DNA of 64,000 nucleotides from DATMRF01 sp035566435 (GCA_035566435.1 DATMRF010000144.1:1-64000), one strand, 5' to 3'; numbered from the stretch's first letter, positions 27,501 to 35,235 are shown. Notes: generated from the letters alone by a model not told the origin. Translations and numbers: made by a program.

Positions 27501-28018
27501 GTGCCGTCGTGACCTTCGCTCCCACCGCCAGTGACAATTGTCCCGGGGTGAGCGCTGGCAGCAGCCCGGCTTCCGGTTCCGCGTTCCCGCTCGGCACCAA
27601 CACGGTTATGTGCGTCGCAACCGACGACGCCGGAAACCAGTCGAAGTGCAACTTCACCGTGACCGTGAAGGACGTGGAACCGCCGGTCATCACGAGCCTA
27701 AGCGCTTCTCCGAACGTGCTTTCTCCGCCGAACCACGAAATGATCCTGGTCACCGTGACGGTCAACGCGACGGACAATTCGGGCTCTGTTACCTCGCGCA
27801 TCGTTTCTGTCACCAGCAGCGACCCAACCAACACGACCGGCGACGGCAACACCGGCGCCGATTGGTTCATCACGGGACCGTTAACAGTTGAGCTGCGGGC
27901 TGAGCGCGCCTCCAGCGGCGTCGGGCGCACTTACACGCTTACGATTCAGGCGACCGATCCGGCGGGGAATGCCGCGCCCGGGACGGTGACCGTTTTCGTC
28001 CCGCCCAACGGATCCTGA
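21518..28018 (+). CDS. Giant secreted protein: Ig-like, DUF11, five HYR domains, FSPSA array and gingipain-like C25 peptidase
   Basis: A 2166-residue exported protein. ATG 21518 has an aggag site and is followed by a signal peptide (S-L-L-P-V-I-V-A-S-G-W-V-V-A-Q). Domains in order: Ig-like region (about 28-330), DUF11-type repeat (330-450), three HYR domains (450-694), an array of 18 F-S-P-[S/D]-A pentapeptides (783-872), and a caspase-fold C25 domain (about 960-1370). The C25 domain has H1216 in A-G-H-F-S and C1253 in S-P-G-C-H-S-G as the probable catalytic pair. Further beta domains (1370-1890), two more HYR domains (1894-2057) and a final cadherin-like stretch follow. HYR domains usually mediate adhesion, so a surface protease or self-processing adhesin is likely. 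No T9SS or PEP-CTERM sorting signal is seen. Confidence 0.85.
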   Translation: MSRIVSLLPVIVASGWVVAQSLQAQPEPPSRHPEVVTDQPDYPPGSTANIIGTDFLPKETVQLQVLHADGTPSTGADHQPWLAPVNAHGDFLTTWHVCEDDCLGSELRLTAVGLRSGFTAQALFSDGGGSTVQLQGWFNLSAQWGGTVQGSNSRYGDGDTLPLRFTASLSPGTTHTVLLKYDFSTGGTQHFFDSLGSYNASVANPALLAGISNPGSPLQWALPVDGTLPVGAQLPGVLTAHNVSALAFGTYSLVNGVKTLPVTFTVASGGTANKTIVLGYGGHLAGQLAWGARNGASQFPGASQKAYASLDGSSALNVSVNPGTIVASADLALVKLASPEPVYSGDTLGYQLTVQNRGPDVAASVVVTDPLPAGAVFLSSSSSQGTSSGTSTLSFALGSINPGSYATVSILVKVVVANAGLLTNTATVASATMDPQSTNNTATVITTVRIRDATPPVVTCPATIIQPTDPGQCSAIVWYAATATDNVQVASFVCTPPPGSTFPKGTNTVICTATDTSGNTASCSFQVVVVDTQPPTIICPAPVAVTNDPGRCSAVVDFTVNVSDNCPGAAVTSAPPSGHAFPVGTNTVLCVARDAAGNTNVCTFTITVLDKEPPQMICPTNLIASTDSGSCFATVNFALPAATDNCGGPVVVSCNPPSGSAFAVGTNPVVCTAVDTAGNSNFCVFNVTVQDAGNQSWPLALPLTLVDNLGVQAVTAQQCLAALDQSRWFKFKVQPGSRLIVTLTELPENYDLVLFKDIGAAYQTLTSLDDLAHLSAEFASDGFSPSAFSPDAFSPSAFSPSAFSPSAFSPSAFSPSAFSPSAFSPSAFSPSAFSPDAFSPSAFSPSAFSPSAFSPSAFSPSAFSPSAFSPSAFSAAQIQSVLAVSAFDGTAGEGIIADTWDNSGDFYLRVRGRNGVFSTANPFRLTVYQITGACGQVSPVALDGSGKPLTPSTTAAPAGNYKTIILTDLNRWLGPLPSADKTNVSLALAALAARPEVRGVVVDVGADPAVAFFNAQADQYFDCPFAKNLVAGAIKEVVDRSRSGNALQYVVLVGDDSVIPFFRYPDEALLGPERNYVPPVKDLTPSQASLRLDRVLSQDAYGSRCNVSLKSGQLPLGDLAVGRLVQSAPDVLGMLAAYLGTSNGVAPAPASSLVTGYDFLADDATAVASELTQAIGAVPDTLISPNNLPPALCWTADNLRQALFGKRHDLIFLAGHFSASETLAADYSTHVFASELAATSNDFRNTLVVSPGCHSGYNIVTADSIRFVTPEPDWAQAAARKQATLVAGTGYQYGDTDFIEYSERLYLEFVQALRTGSGPVSVGQALVNAKHAYLEATPEMRGIHTKTYLEATLFGLPMLSINFPGARLNSGVNTPAVTSVQPAASNPGAPLGLAFAEIAVTSALTPTQVTLNNTEDGTQTIATYLAGGSGIINNPAEPILPLEARNVAVNGTVLRGAGFRGGTYTDLPGIVPLTGAATTEIRGVHATFLSEVFYPMRPWSLNYFGTLCGGIDGTTSLMAIPGQFKSDSPTAATGTLREFSEMDFRLFYNSNITTYVDNAGNSSTPALAAAPCISGVLGLTSAAGDSVALSVRVVGNPAAGVQEAWVTYTATLGPNYGKWQSLELAQNASDSTLWQATLPLNGTPSQAIRYIVQAVNGVGVVALDTKLGAYHIPDEFDSSSTANLAPTSVTLLGAPTNGAFGATVTIQAQLTTAGGTSLSGQRMVFGLGEQELWGTTDSNGVATASLPLRSRPGDYQLTASFPGAPGLAPSSATGPFTITRQTTALGIAPTLVYVKPNVDSKVVATLADGAGNRVIERTVLFVVAGRNGSCGVPVITDLNGRAPLGPVPLPAGTYTVTAYFNGTIPLPGQTITLDDGHYFPSTTAGTITVTLVLDDQPPVITCSTNVVQSTAPGRCDAVVNYVTTATDNNPGVTLVCTPPPGSVFAKGVTSVTCVATDAAGNTSSCSFTVTVVDTEPPTITCPANITVPNDPGKASAVVTFAPTASDNCPGVSAGSSPASGSAFPLGTNTVMCVATDDAGNQSKCNFTVTVKDVEPPVITSLSASPNVLSPPNHEMILVTVTVNATDNSGSVTSRIVSVTSSDPTNTTGDGNTGADWFITGPLTVELRAERASSGVGRTYTLTIQATDPAGNAAPGTVTVFVPPNGS
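23864..24133 (+). repeat. In-frame tandem array encoding 18 FSPSA-type pentapeptides
   Basis: Eighteen 15-base units encode F-S-P-S-A or F-S-P-D-A (the Asp variants are units 2 and 11), followed by a partial unit F-S-A-A. The DNA units are strongly diverged: the Ser codons alternate between TCN and AGY, and Pro and Ala use several codons. The repeat is thus kept at the protein level rather than being a recent DNA expansion. It links the region after the third HYR domain to the C25 domain. Confidence 0.95.
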
Positions 28019-28129
28019 CCTGGGAGAGCCGCGGACTTCCAGAACTATGACGGCAAATGGGACCGCGCATAGCCGCCCCACAACAGGCCCCCTTTTCTGT
28101 ATGTCCTTTGCAGCTATAGTCTTTGGCAA

Positions 28130-28861
28130 ATGACTAGGACGAAAAGCATGGTGCCCGATAAAACTCATCTGCATCTCGGCGGTATCCTGTTCCCGAACCT
28201 TGACCAGGCAGACTTCACCGGACCGTTCGAGGTGCTCTCCTGCACTCCGAACTCCACCTTTCACGTGGTTGCGATGACCAAACAACCCGTGCGGGACGTT
28301 AAGGGCCTGTTATTGACCCCGGAGAAAACCCTGGCGGAGTGTCCGCAGCTTGACTTGCTGCTCGTTCCCGGCGGAGCGGGCGTCAACGCAGTCATGGAAG
28401 ACGAAAAGGTGCTCGCGTTTGTCCGAAGTCAGGCGGCCAGGGCAAGGATAGTCTTGTCGGTTTGCACGGGCGCCCTGGTGTGCGGAGCCGCTGGTTTGCT
28501 GAAGGGCCGCAAAGCGACCACTCACTGGGCTTCGCATCATCTGCTCGAGAGCTTCGGCGCGAGCCCGGTGAAACAACGCGTCGTCCAGGACGGAAACCTC
28601 ATGACCTGTGGCGGCGTGACGGCGGGACTCGACGGCGCGTTACGGGCCGTCTGCTTGTTGCGCGGCAAACGGGCGGCCCAGGCAATCCAACTTTACCTCG
28701 AGTACGCGCCGGAACCGCCATTTTCTGCCGGTGACCCCGGGACCGCACCGGCAGAGGTTGTTCGGACGGGTCGCGCTGCACTCCGGGAATTGCTCCACGA
28801 ACGCTCCATCATTGTCCGGCGGGTAGCAAAGAAACTTGGAATGAACGGTCACCGCGGGTGA
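28130..28861 (+). CDS. DJ-1/PfpI family protein, isonitrile-hydratase-like
   Basis: A 243-residue cytoplasmic protein of the DJ-1/PfpI superfamily. The nucleophile elbow is S-V-C112-T113-G-A. D28 in D-F-T-G-P-F-E and the later A-T-T-H-W match the cyclohexyl-isocyanide hydratase branch, whose Asp/Cys/Thr act on the isonitrile. L-L-V-P-G-G-A-G is also conserved. A C-terminal extension of about 40 residues (A-A-L-R-E-L-L-H-E-R) is too short for the AraC domain found in related regulators. ATG 28148 is an alternative start. The true substrate is unknown; the family also contains glyoxalases and chaperones. Confidence 0.75.
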   Translation: MTRTKSMVPDKTHLHLGGILFPNLDQADFTGPFEVLSCTPNSTFHVVAMTKQPVRDVKGLLLTPEKTLAECPQLDLLLVPGGAGVNAVMEDEKVLAFVRSQAARARIVLSVCTGALVCGAAGLLKGRKATTHWASHHLLESFGASPVKQRVVQDGNLMTCGGVTAGLDGALRAVCLLRGKRAAQAIQLYLEYAPEPPFSAGDPGTAPAEVVRTGRAALRELLHERSIIVRRVAKKLGMNGHRG

Positions 28862-29210
28862 ACGCTGATCTACGCGGATTCAGTTGAACGCAAAGACATG
28901 GAGACAACCACGAATCTTTTCGGCTATCGCTGAAATCCGCGGTCAACACCTCAAGCGTGGAATTTGCTCGTAGCTTGCGAACATGTTGGACTAGCGCAGT
29001 CAAGATGACAATCCAACCAAACATACGCACCGGGCTCATAATACTTGTCACGCTGGCACGCTTTGAAACCCATCGCTCAAGGGGAAAAGGAACTGGGACA
29101 ACTGCGACTAACTGCTACGAAAGCAATCCCCCCGGCACACCAACGGAGGCGTCCCCATCTCTTGTGGCAACATTTCGACGGACGTGCCGGAATGCGTCCT
29201 TACCAGAATG
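28862..29210. other. Intergenic region, nothing recognised
   Basis: Only short unlikely frames are present. The stretch just after 28862 resembles the common cacggatt / gaacgc repeat style of such genomes, but it is too short and diverged to define. Confidence 0.45.
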
Positions 29211-30374
29211 TCAGAGGGTTCCCGGATCGAGGCTGGCGTGTTTGATTCGGACTCGGTTCCAGGTGTAGGTGATGTGGACGAGGCCATCGCGGGTTTGGAT
29301 CACCGCCGGATAGGAGTATTCGCCAGGCGCGTTTTCGAGCACGAGGACTTGCCGCCATTCTTTGCCGTCGTCGGAAACGGCGACGTTGAGCGGGGTGCGG
29401 CCTCTCGTCGTGTGGTTATAGACGAGGAGCTGGCGGCCGTCTTTGAGGGTGACGGCGTCGATGCCGGAGTTTGGGTTGGGCAGAGTGGTCAAAGTCAGTT
29501 CGCTCCAGGTTTTGCCGTTGTCCGCGGACCAGGTTTCGAAGATGCGGCCCTGGCGGGTGCGGCCGACAGCCTGGAGTTTGCCGTCGGCGTGCGAAAGGAT
29601 GGTGGGTTGAATGGCGGCGAGTTTGTGTCCGTCGTTCAAGGGCGGAGTGGCTTCCCAGGTGGCGCCATTGTCGGGGGTGCGTTCGAAATGGACCTGCCAG
29701 CCATTGTGTTCGGTGCTGCTGGGACAAAGGATCTCGCCGCCCGCGAGTTCGGTGGGTTTGTCTTTGATGGGGCCGAGGATGCCGTCGGGCAGCCGCCGGG
29801 GAGTGGACCAGGTGAGGCCGCCATCGTCGGAGGTCATGAGCATGCCCCACCATCTGCCGGGGGAGGGTCCGACTTTGTAGAAGAGCATGAGCGGGCCGGT
29901 GCGGGGTTGGAAAAGGACCGGGTTCCAACAGGGCTGGCGCGAACCGTCGGCTTGGTTGCCGGTGGCAACTTCGGCGGGCGCAGTCCATTTGGCGCCTTCA
30001 ACGCCGCCTTCACGGCGGGCGAGCCAAATGCCGACGTCGCGGTGGCCTTCGCCGGTGCCGCCGAACCAGCCGGCGAGGAGGTGGCCGTGGGATTCGGCGA
30101 TGGTCGAGGCGTGGCATGAGGCGAACGGGACCGCGTTGGTGGCGAAGATGAATTCGGAGGTCACAATAGGCGAGGCAGGTTTTTGCGCGGGTTCGGCCGG
30201 CAGGGCGGTGTTGGTGAGAAACAGCGAGAGCAGAAGAAGCGCGCTCGGAAGGGTGTATTCTGAGGTGGTGGTGCCCAGACCGCACAGACGCCAAAAGGTA
30301 GGGCGCGCTGTCCTCAGCGCGCCGCTGCAGGTCCTGGAGGAAGGCTCAGTGGGTGTTGGATTGCGCCGCACCAT
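29211..30374 (-). CDS. Exported sialidase-family (BNR repeat) protein
   Basis: A beta-propeller protein of about 387 residues with at least four Asp-box-like blades (S-D-D-G-G-L-T-W, T-P-D-N-G-A-T-W, S-A-D-N-G-K-T-W, S-D-D-G-K-E-W), as in BNR_2 sialidase-like hydrolases. G-G-E-I-L-C-P-S-S and the propeller end Y-T-W-N-R-V-R-I-K-H-A match the family. A hydrophobic signal core (S-A-L-L-L-L-S-L-F-L-T-N-T-A-L-P-A) is present, but the only in-frame ATG before it is 30374, eight bases after the amidase stop. The n-region would then be about 35 residues and partly encoded by the palindromic repeat at 30297-30323. It is probably co-transcribed with the amidase. Whether it acts on sialic acid is not certain. 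Confidence 0.75.
   Translation of the reverse strand: MVRRNPTPTEPSSRTCSGALRTARPTFWRLCGLGTTTSEYTLPSALLLLSLFLTNTALPAEPAQKPASPIVTSEFIFATNAVPFASCHASTIAESHGHLLAGWFGGTGEGHRDVGIWLARREGGVEGAKWTAPAEVATGNQADGSRQPCWNPVLFQPRTGPLMLFYKVGPSPGRWWGMLMTSDDGGLTWSTPRRLPDGILGPIKDKPTELAGGEILCPSSTEHNGWQVHFERTPDNGATWEATPPLNDGHKLAAIQPTILSHADGKLQAVGRTRQGRIFETWSADNGKTWSELTLTTLPNPNSGIDAVTLKDGRQLLVYNHTTRGRTPLNVAVSDDGKEWRQVLVLENAPGEYSYPAVIQTRDGLVHITYTWNRVRIKHASLDPGTL
30297..30323. repeat. Palindromic repeat, ggtagggcgcgctg type, copy 1
   Basis: The unit contains the palindrome gcgcgctg...cagcgcgc and is nearly identical over 26 bases to the copy at 44091-44116, which differs by lacking one C in the centre. A weaker relative is at about 49666-49690. 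It lies inside the 5' part of the sialidase reading frame. Confidence 0.7.
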
Positions 30375-30382
30375 GTGTCGGT

Positions 30383-32005
30383 TCACGCTTCGATGGTGGG
30401 CAGGAATCGGGGCGGGCGGCGGGCCTTGGTGGCTTGCTCGAACGCGAAAGCGATGCGCAATAGTTTGGGTTCGCTCCAAGCGCGGCCGAAGAATGAAAAG
30501 CCCACGGGGAGGCCAAAGATGAATCCGGAGGGCACAGTGATGCTCGGGTAGCCGGCGACGGCGGCGGGCGTGGTGCTGTCGCCCAGGCCATGGTCGCCGA
30601 GGACCCAGTCGGTCACGTGGGCCGGAGCCGAGGTGGGGGCGATGATGGCATCGAGGTTGTTTTTGTCCATAACGGCATCGATGCCTTCGGTGCGGGTGAG
30701 GCGGAGGCAAGTGGCGCGGGCGTCAAGGTAGGCCTGGTCGGTGAGCGGTCCTTTGGCCTGCGATTTGACGAGTTCTTCCTGGCCGAACCAACGCAGTTCC
30801 TGGTCGGAATGGCGTTCGTTGAACTCGATGATTTCTTTGAGAGTATGCACCGGGGCGTTTGGGCCGAGGGCGGCGAGATAGGCGTTCATGTCGGCCTTCA
30901 TTTCGTAGCGCAGGACCGTAATTTCGGCTTCATCGAGTTCGGAACTTTTCTTAAGCGCAACCGGGTCAACCAGCTCGGCGCCGAGGGCCTTGAGTTGAGC
31001 GAGAGCGGATTCGGCGAGTTGATCGACCTTGCGATGAGCGCCGAAGTAAACGCGGGCGACGCCAATCCGTGCGCCGCGCGCGCCGGCGGCATCGAGGCCG
31101 CGGGTGTAATCATGGGCGGCCCGGGCGGTGTTCTCAGCGGTGGCGGGATCCCGCGGGTCAGTGCCTGCGAGAGCGCCGAGGAGGATGGCGGCATCGGTGA
31201 CGGTCCGGGCCATGGGGCCGGCGGTGTCCTGGCTGTGGGCGATGGGGATGATTCCGGAGCGGCTGACCAGGCCGAGTGTGGGTTTGATGCCCACGATGCC
31301 GTTGAACGAGGAGGGAGAAAGAATGGAACCGTCGGTTTCGGTGCCGACGGCCGCGGCGCAGAGATTGGCCGCCACCGCGGCCGCCGAGCCGGAACTCGAA
31401 CCGGAGGGGTTACGGTCCAGGACATAGGGGTTGCGGGTTTGGCCGCCGCGTCCGCTCCAGCCGCTGGTGGAGAGCGAGCCGCGAAAGTTGGCCCACTCGC
31501 TGAGATTGGTTTTGCCCAGGATGACAGCGCCGGCGGCCCTGAGTTTTTCGGCGATGAACGAATCGCGCGGCGGAACGGAGCCAACCAGCGCCAACGAACC
31601 GGCGGTGGTGGTCATGCGGTCGTGAGTATCGATATTGTCTTTGATGAGGACGGGGATGCCGTGGAGCGGGCCGCGCGGGCCTTTCGCTTTGCGCTCGCGG
31701 TCCAAATCGGCGGCGAGCGCGAGCGCGTCCGGATTCAACTCAAGCACAGCGTGCAGGGAGGGTCCGCGGCGGTCAATGGCGTCGATTCGGGCGAGGTATT
31801 TCTTTGCGAGCGATACGGCAGAGGCCTTGCCATCTGTCATCAGGTCCTGGAGTTGCGAGATGGTGAATTCGTCGAGGGCGAACGCTTTGACGCGGGAAGC
31901 GGTGGGAGGCACGGCCGAGCCACTCGCGGAGTAGGCTAATGCAGGCGTGGCGAAGGCCGCGGCGCTGGTCAGAGCGGCGAGCCGGAGAAAGTCGCGTCGG
32001 TTCAT
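30383..32005 (-). CDS. Tat-exported amidase signature enzyme
   Basis: A 540-residue amidase. The Ser-cisSer-Lys triad is visible: K122 in V-L-I-K-D-N-I-D-T, the cis Ser in G-S-S-S-G-S (202-207) and the nucleophile S227 in T-E-T-D-G-S. The N-terminus M-N-R-R-D-F-L-R-L-A-A-L is a twin-arginine signal, so the enzyme is exported folded. An in-frame extension to 32170 has no such signal, and ATG 32005 is clearly correct. Members hydrolyse amides, including amino-acid amides and some peptide-like substrates; the specificity is not readable. It lies eight bases upstream of the sialidase gene. Confidence 0.9.
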   Translation of the reverse strand: MNRRDFLRLAALTSAAAFATPALAYSASGSAVPPTASRVKAFALDEFTISQLQDLMTDGKASAVSLAKKYLARIDAIDRRGPSLHAVLELNPDALALAADLDRERKAKGPRGPLHGIPVLIKDNIDTHDRMTTTAGSLALVGSVPPRDSFIAEKLRAAGAVILGKTNLSEWANFRGSLSTSGWSGRGGQTRNPYVLDRNPSGSSSGSAAAVAANLCAAAVGTETDGSILSPSSFNGIVGIKPTLGLVSRSGIIPIAHSQDTAGPMARTVTDAAILLGALAGTDPRDPATAENTARAAHDYTRGLDAAGARGARIGVARVYFGAHRKVDQLAESALAQLKALGAELVDPVALKKSSELDEAEITVLRYEMKADMNAYLAALGPNAPVHTLKEIIEFNERHSDQELRWFGQEELVKSQAKGPLTDQAYLDARATCLRLTRTEGIDAVMDKNNLDAIIAPTSAPAHVTDWVLGDHGLGDSTTPAAVAGYPSITVPSGFIFGLPVGFSFFGRAWSEPKLLRIAFAFEQATKARRPPRFLPTIEA

Positions 32006-32153
32006 AAAGCTGTTGTCAGTGCGTGGCCGAATTGGAGGGCGTTGGGTTGGAGTGGCGGCGTTTCGGGAGCATGGGCGCGAGTATTTCGCGGCTGCGGGCC
32101 CAGTCAAGGCTGAAAAGCCGATGAGGGGCGAATCTGCGGCGAAGGAATCAATA

Positions 32154-32228
32154 GGGGCGGGGACGGCCACGTCCCCGTGAGTCTCTCCTTGGCTGGAGAT
32201 AATCGGGGACGTGGCCGTCCCCGCCCCT
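32154..32228. repeat. Palindromic repeat, ggggacgtggccgtcccc family, copy B
   Basis: Arms at about 32154-32178 and 32204-32228 are exact or near-exact reverse complements around a 25-base loop, and each arm is itself palindromic. It lies just past the 3' end of the response regulator gene. Confidence 0.85.
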
Positions 32229-32274
32229 CTGCTGCCGCGTTTGCTTCAACGAACACTGCTGGGCCAAGTCAGCT

Positions 32275-32787
32275 CTATCCCAGAGTCTTGAGGAGGACGG
32301 CGAGGAGTTCTTTGTAATCGACGGGTTTTTGAAAGAAGGCGACGGCTCCTGCGGCCAGACACTTGTCCTTGTAGGCGGAGGGGTCTGAGCCGGTGATGAG
32401 GATGACGGGAATCTTTGCCAGCTCAGGAAAATGGCGGACCCACTGCATGATGGTGAAGCCTGTCCATTGCATGGCGCCGCTGGCGGGGAAATTAATGTCG
32501 AGGATGATGAGTTCAGCCTTCGCCTCTTCGACCGTACTGGCGACATTGGCGCCGTTGGGCGTAGTGGTAACCTCAAACCCATTAGCCTTGAGCTTGATTT
32601 CAAATGCCTTGAGAACGACCGGGTTGTCGTCCACGACCAGGATCCTGTGTTTTCTACCAACAGGTTCCGGCGGGGCCGGAGCTGCCTTGGGGTCGTCGGG
32701 CAGGAAAGGTTCTTTTTCCTTCTCTTTCGGCTTTCCCGGCAAAGCAGGTTGCTTCTTCTTTTCGGCCAATTTTAGGGTGATTGGCAT
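32275..32787 (-). CDS. Orphan response regulator with receiver domain only
   Basis: A 170-residue protein. Residues 1-44 are a Lys/Pro-rich basic extension (A-E-K-K-K-Q-P ... K-E-K-E-K-E-P), and residues 45-170 form a CheY-like receiver domain. The acidic pocket is D53-D54, the phosphoacceptor D97 (L-I-I-L-D-I-N-F-P), T132 in V-I-L-I-T-G and K154 in F-F-Q-K-P-V. There is no output domain, so it probably acts by protein contact. No histidine kinase gene is nearby. It stands alone, with copies of the same palindromic repeat on both sides. Confidence 0.88.
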   Translation of the reverse strand: MPITLKLAEKKKQPALPGKPKEKEKEPFLPDDPKAAPAPPEPVGRKHRILVVDDNPVVLKAFEIKLKANGFEVTTTPNGANVASTVEEAKAELIILDINFPASGAMQWTGFTIMQWVRHFPELAKIPVILITGSDPSAYKDKCLAAGAVAFFQKPVDYKELLAVLLKTLG

Positions 32788-32957
32788 GGCGGCGTTTCAG
32801 GTCAACAGTGTTCCAAATCGATACACTTTCGCGATTCCCATACAGTCGGATGGGTCGTTCTTTAACGGCTTCGCAAGCAGCCGGTATCGTGCCAAGCGGC
32901 GGTTGCGAGAGGGCGAGAATCGGCGGCGTTCTTTGTGAGGCAAAATCGGCGAGGGTT

Positions 32958-33030
32958 GGGGCGGGGACGGCCACGTCCCCGTGAGTCTTGCCTCGCAGGA
33001 AACCATCGGGGACGTGGCCGTCCCCGACCC
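32958..33030. repeat. Palindromic repeat, ggggacgtggccgtcccc family, copy C
   Basis: Arms at about 32958-32982 and 33007-33030 pair as in copies A and B; the flanking bases gtgagtct are also shared with copy B. It lies 170 bases upstream of the response regulator start and just past the EF-G-like gene. Confidence 0.85.
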
Positions 33031-33047
33031 TATGCTCGCCCCGGCTG

Positions 33048-35138
33048 CTACTCCGCGGCCTGTTGCTGCCGGTGTTTCTTGCTGTCTTCGACGACTTTTT
33101 GCTCGGCCTCGCGCGGCATTTCTTCGTAATGGCTGAAGGACTCAGCATGGACGCCGCGCCCGCCGGTGAGCGAGCGGAGCGTGCTGGAGTAGCGGTAAAG
33201 CTCCTTGGCGGGGACCTGAGCCTTGATGAGCTGAAAGCCGCCCTCCATGTCCATGCCCTGGATTTTGCCGCGCCGGCTGGAGAGGTCACCCATGACTTTG
33301 CCCATGCAATCATCCGGGATCCGGATTTCCACAAGGTGAATCGGCTCGAGCAGGCAAGGCCGCGCCATGGCGAAGGATTCCTTAAAGCCGAAGTAGCCCG
33401 CGATCTGGAAAGCGATATCCTTGGAATCGACCGGGTGCATCTTGCCGTCGTAGAAATCGATCTTCACATCCACGACGCGGTAGCCGGCCAGGATGCCTTC
33501 TTCGCAGGCTTTCATGACGCCCTTCTCGACAGAAGGGACGAAGACGCGGTCCACGTTCTGGCCGCTGAGGGATTGAGTGAACTCGAGACCGGTGTCGCGC
33601 GGCTTGGGCTCAATGCGCATCCAGACTTCGGCGAACTGGCCGGCGCCGCCGGTTTGTTTCTTGTGACGGTATTTCGACTCACCCCTGCCTTTGATGGTTT
33701 CGCGGTAGCGCACGCGCGGCTCGCTGAGATCGACGTGGACGTTGTAGCGTTTCCGCAAGCGGTCGGCGATGACCTCCAGGTGCAGCTCGCCCTGGGCGGA
33801 GACAACCGTCTGGCGCAGCTCGGAGTCTACCATGTGCAGGAAAGTGGGATCCTCATGGTGCAATGCTGCCAGGCCGGTGGCGATCTTGTCTTCCTCACCC
33901 TTGACGCTGCTCTTGAGCGAGGCGTGGATGTTCGGCTTGGGGTAATCCACTTTGGGCAGCGTCACGTGTCGTTTGCCGCCGCAGAGCGTATTGCCGGTGT
34001 GGGTGTCCTTGAGTTTGACCACCGCCCCGATGTCCCCCGCGCCCAAGGACGGCACGCTCGTGCGGGTCTTGCCGTTGAGCAGGTAGATCTGGCCGATCTT
34101 TTCGGTGCTTCGCCGCGAGGTGTTGTAAAGTTCACTGCCGAACTTCACTGAGCCGGAGTAAATGCGGAAGAAGGACAGCTCGCCGAATTGGGCTTCGCTC
34201 ATCGTTTTGAAGACGTAGAGCACCGGGTCGGGGTCGGTGAGGGAGATTTCTGCTTCACCGCCTTGCTCATCCGAGGCCTGGACCTTGGCGCGGTCCACCG
34301 GCGAGGAGCCATACTTCGCGATCAGGTCCATCATGCGGGCGACGCCGATGTTGTTCTCGGCGGATGTGACAAACAACGGCGTGAACACCTGTTTTTGGAT
34401 CGCCGCGTGCAGGCCGGCGCGCATCTCTTCTTCCGACAAACCGCCTTGCGCGAAGAATTTCTCCATCAGACTGTCGTCCGACTCGGCGATAAACTCCATG
34501 AGCTGGCTGTGCAGGGTCTTCACCTGTTCGGCCCAGGTGCCGCTGGCAGGCGCCTCGGTGAACTTGCCGCTCTTGTCGGCGGCGTAGGTAACGATTTCAT
34601 TCCGCAGCACATCCAGCATTTGGTTAAAGCCGGGACCGGGATTCACCGGCAGTGTCAGAGGGAAAACCCGATCGCCGAAATGCTCGCGAATCTGCGCCAG
34701 GCTTTTCTCGAAATCGGTTTCCTCTCTATCAAAGGCATTGATGACGATCATTTTGGGAATGCCGTCCTCGGTCGCGTACTTCCAGGCCGCGTCGGTGCCG
34801 ACCCCGACGCCGTGATTGGCGTGCACCACGATCAGGGCGAAATCGCCCACGCGCAGGGCGCCCAGGCCTTCGCTGATGAAATCCGCATACCCGGGGCAAT
34901 CGATAATGTTGAACTTTTTGCCCAACCATTCCGCGTGCATCAGCGTGGCCGAGACCGAGATTTGCCGCTGCCGCTCGCTGTCGTGATAGTCCGAGACGGT
35001 CGAGCCGCCCGCGATGGTGCCCATGCGGTTGATGACGCCGGCGGACGCCAGCATGGCCTCACTGAGCATGGTTTTTCCGGACGAAGCATGACCTACAATC
35101 GCGAAGTTACGGATATCAGCAGCTTGGTGTTCTTTCAT
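33048..35138 (-). CDS. EF-G-like translational GTPase
   Basis: A 696-residue GTPase with the five-domain EF-G layout. The P-loop G-H-A-S-S-G-K-T is at 16-23 and the G3 motif D80-C-P-G83 is present. The C-terminal part has the EF-G domain IV/V pattern (R-Y-R-E-T-I-K-G-R-G-E, then K-K-Q-T-G-G-A-G-Q-F-A-E-V). The G4 motif, normally N-K-x-D, reads N134-A-F-D137, so the Lys is lost. This and the overall divergence place it with EF-G-like paralogues rather than the main fusA product. Its role may be in ribosome recycling or stress translation, but this is not shown. No ribosomal protein genes are nearby. Confidence 0.85.
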   Translation of the reverse strand: MKEHQAADIRNFAIVGHASSGKTMLSEAMLASAGVINRMGTIAGGSTVSDYHDSERQRQISVSATLMHAEWLGKKFNIIDCPGYADFISEGLGALRVGDFALIVVHANHGVGVGTDAAWKYATEDGIPKMIVINAFDREETDFEKSLAQIREHFGDRVFPLTLPVNPGPGFNQMLDVLRNEIVTYAADKSGKFTEAPASGTWAEQVKTLHSQLMEFIAESDDSLMEKFFAQGGLSEEEMRAGLHAAIQKQVFTPLFVTSAENNIGVARMMDLIAKYGSSPVDRAKVQASDEQGGEAEISLTDPDPVLYVFKTMSEAQFGELSFFRIYSGSVKFGSELYNTSRRSTEKIGQIYLLNGKTRTSVPSLGAGDIGAVVKLKDTHTGNTLCGGKRHVTLPKVDYPKPNIHASLKSSVKGEEDKIATGLAALHHEDPTFLHMVDSELRQTVVSAQGELHLEVIADRLRKRYNVHVDLSEPRVRYRETIKGRGESKYRHKKQTGGAGQFAEVWMRIEPKPRDTGLEFTQSLSGQNVDRVFVPSVEKGVMKACEEGILAGYRVVDVKIDFYDGKMHPVDSKDIAFQIAGYFGFKESFAMARPCLLEPIHLVEIRIPDDCMGKVMGDLSSRRGKIQGMDMEGGFQLIKAQVPAKELYRYSSTLRSLTGGRGVHAESFSHYEEMPREAEQKVVEDSKKHRQQQAAE

Positions 35139-35235
35139 AAACGTTCACGGACAACTCGGTAGTTAAGCATTAGAGCCGGCGTTCTGACGCGGGAGAGAAT
35201 GTAAGAAACGACTGCCGCTCGGCAAGAGGAGAATC

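Noticed and set aside
30590..31939. A 449-codon plus-strand open frame opposite the amidase
   Set aside because: The amidase on the other strand has all catalytic residues and a Tat signal; this frame is a Gly/Arg-rich shadow.
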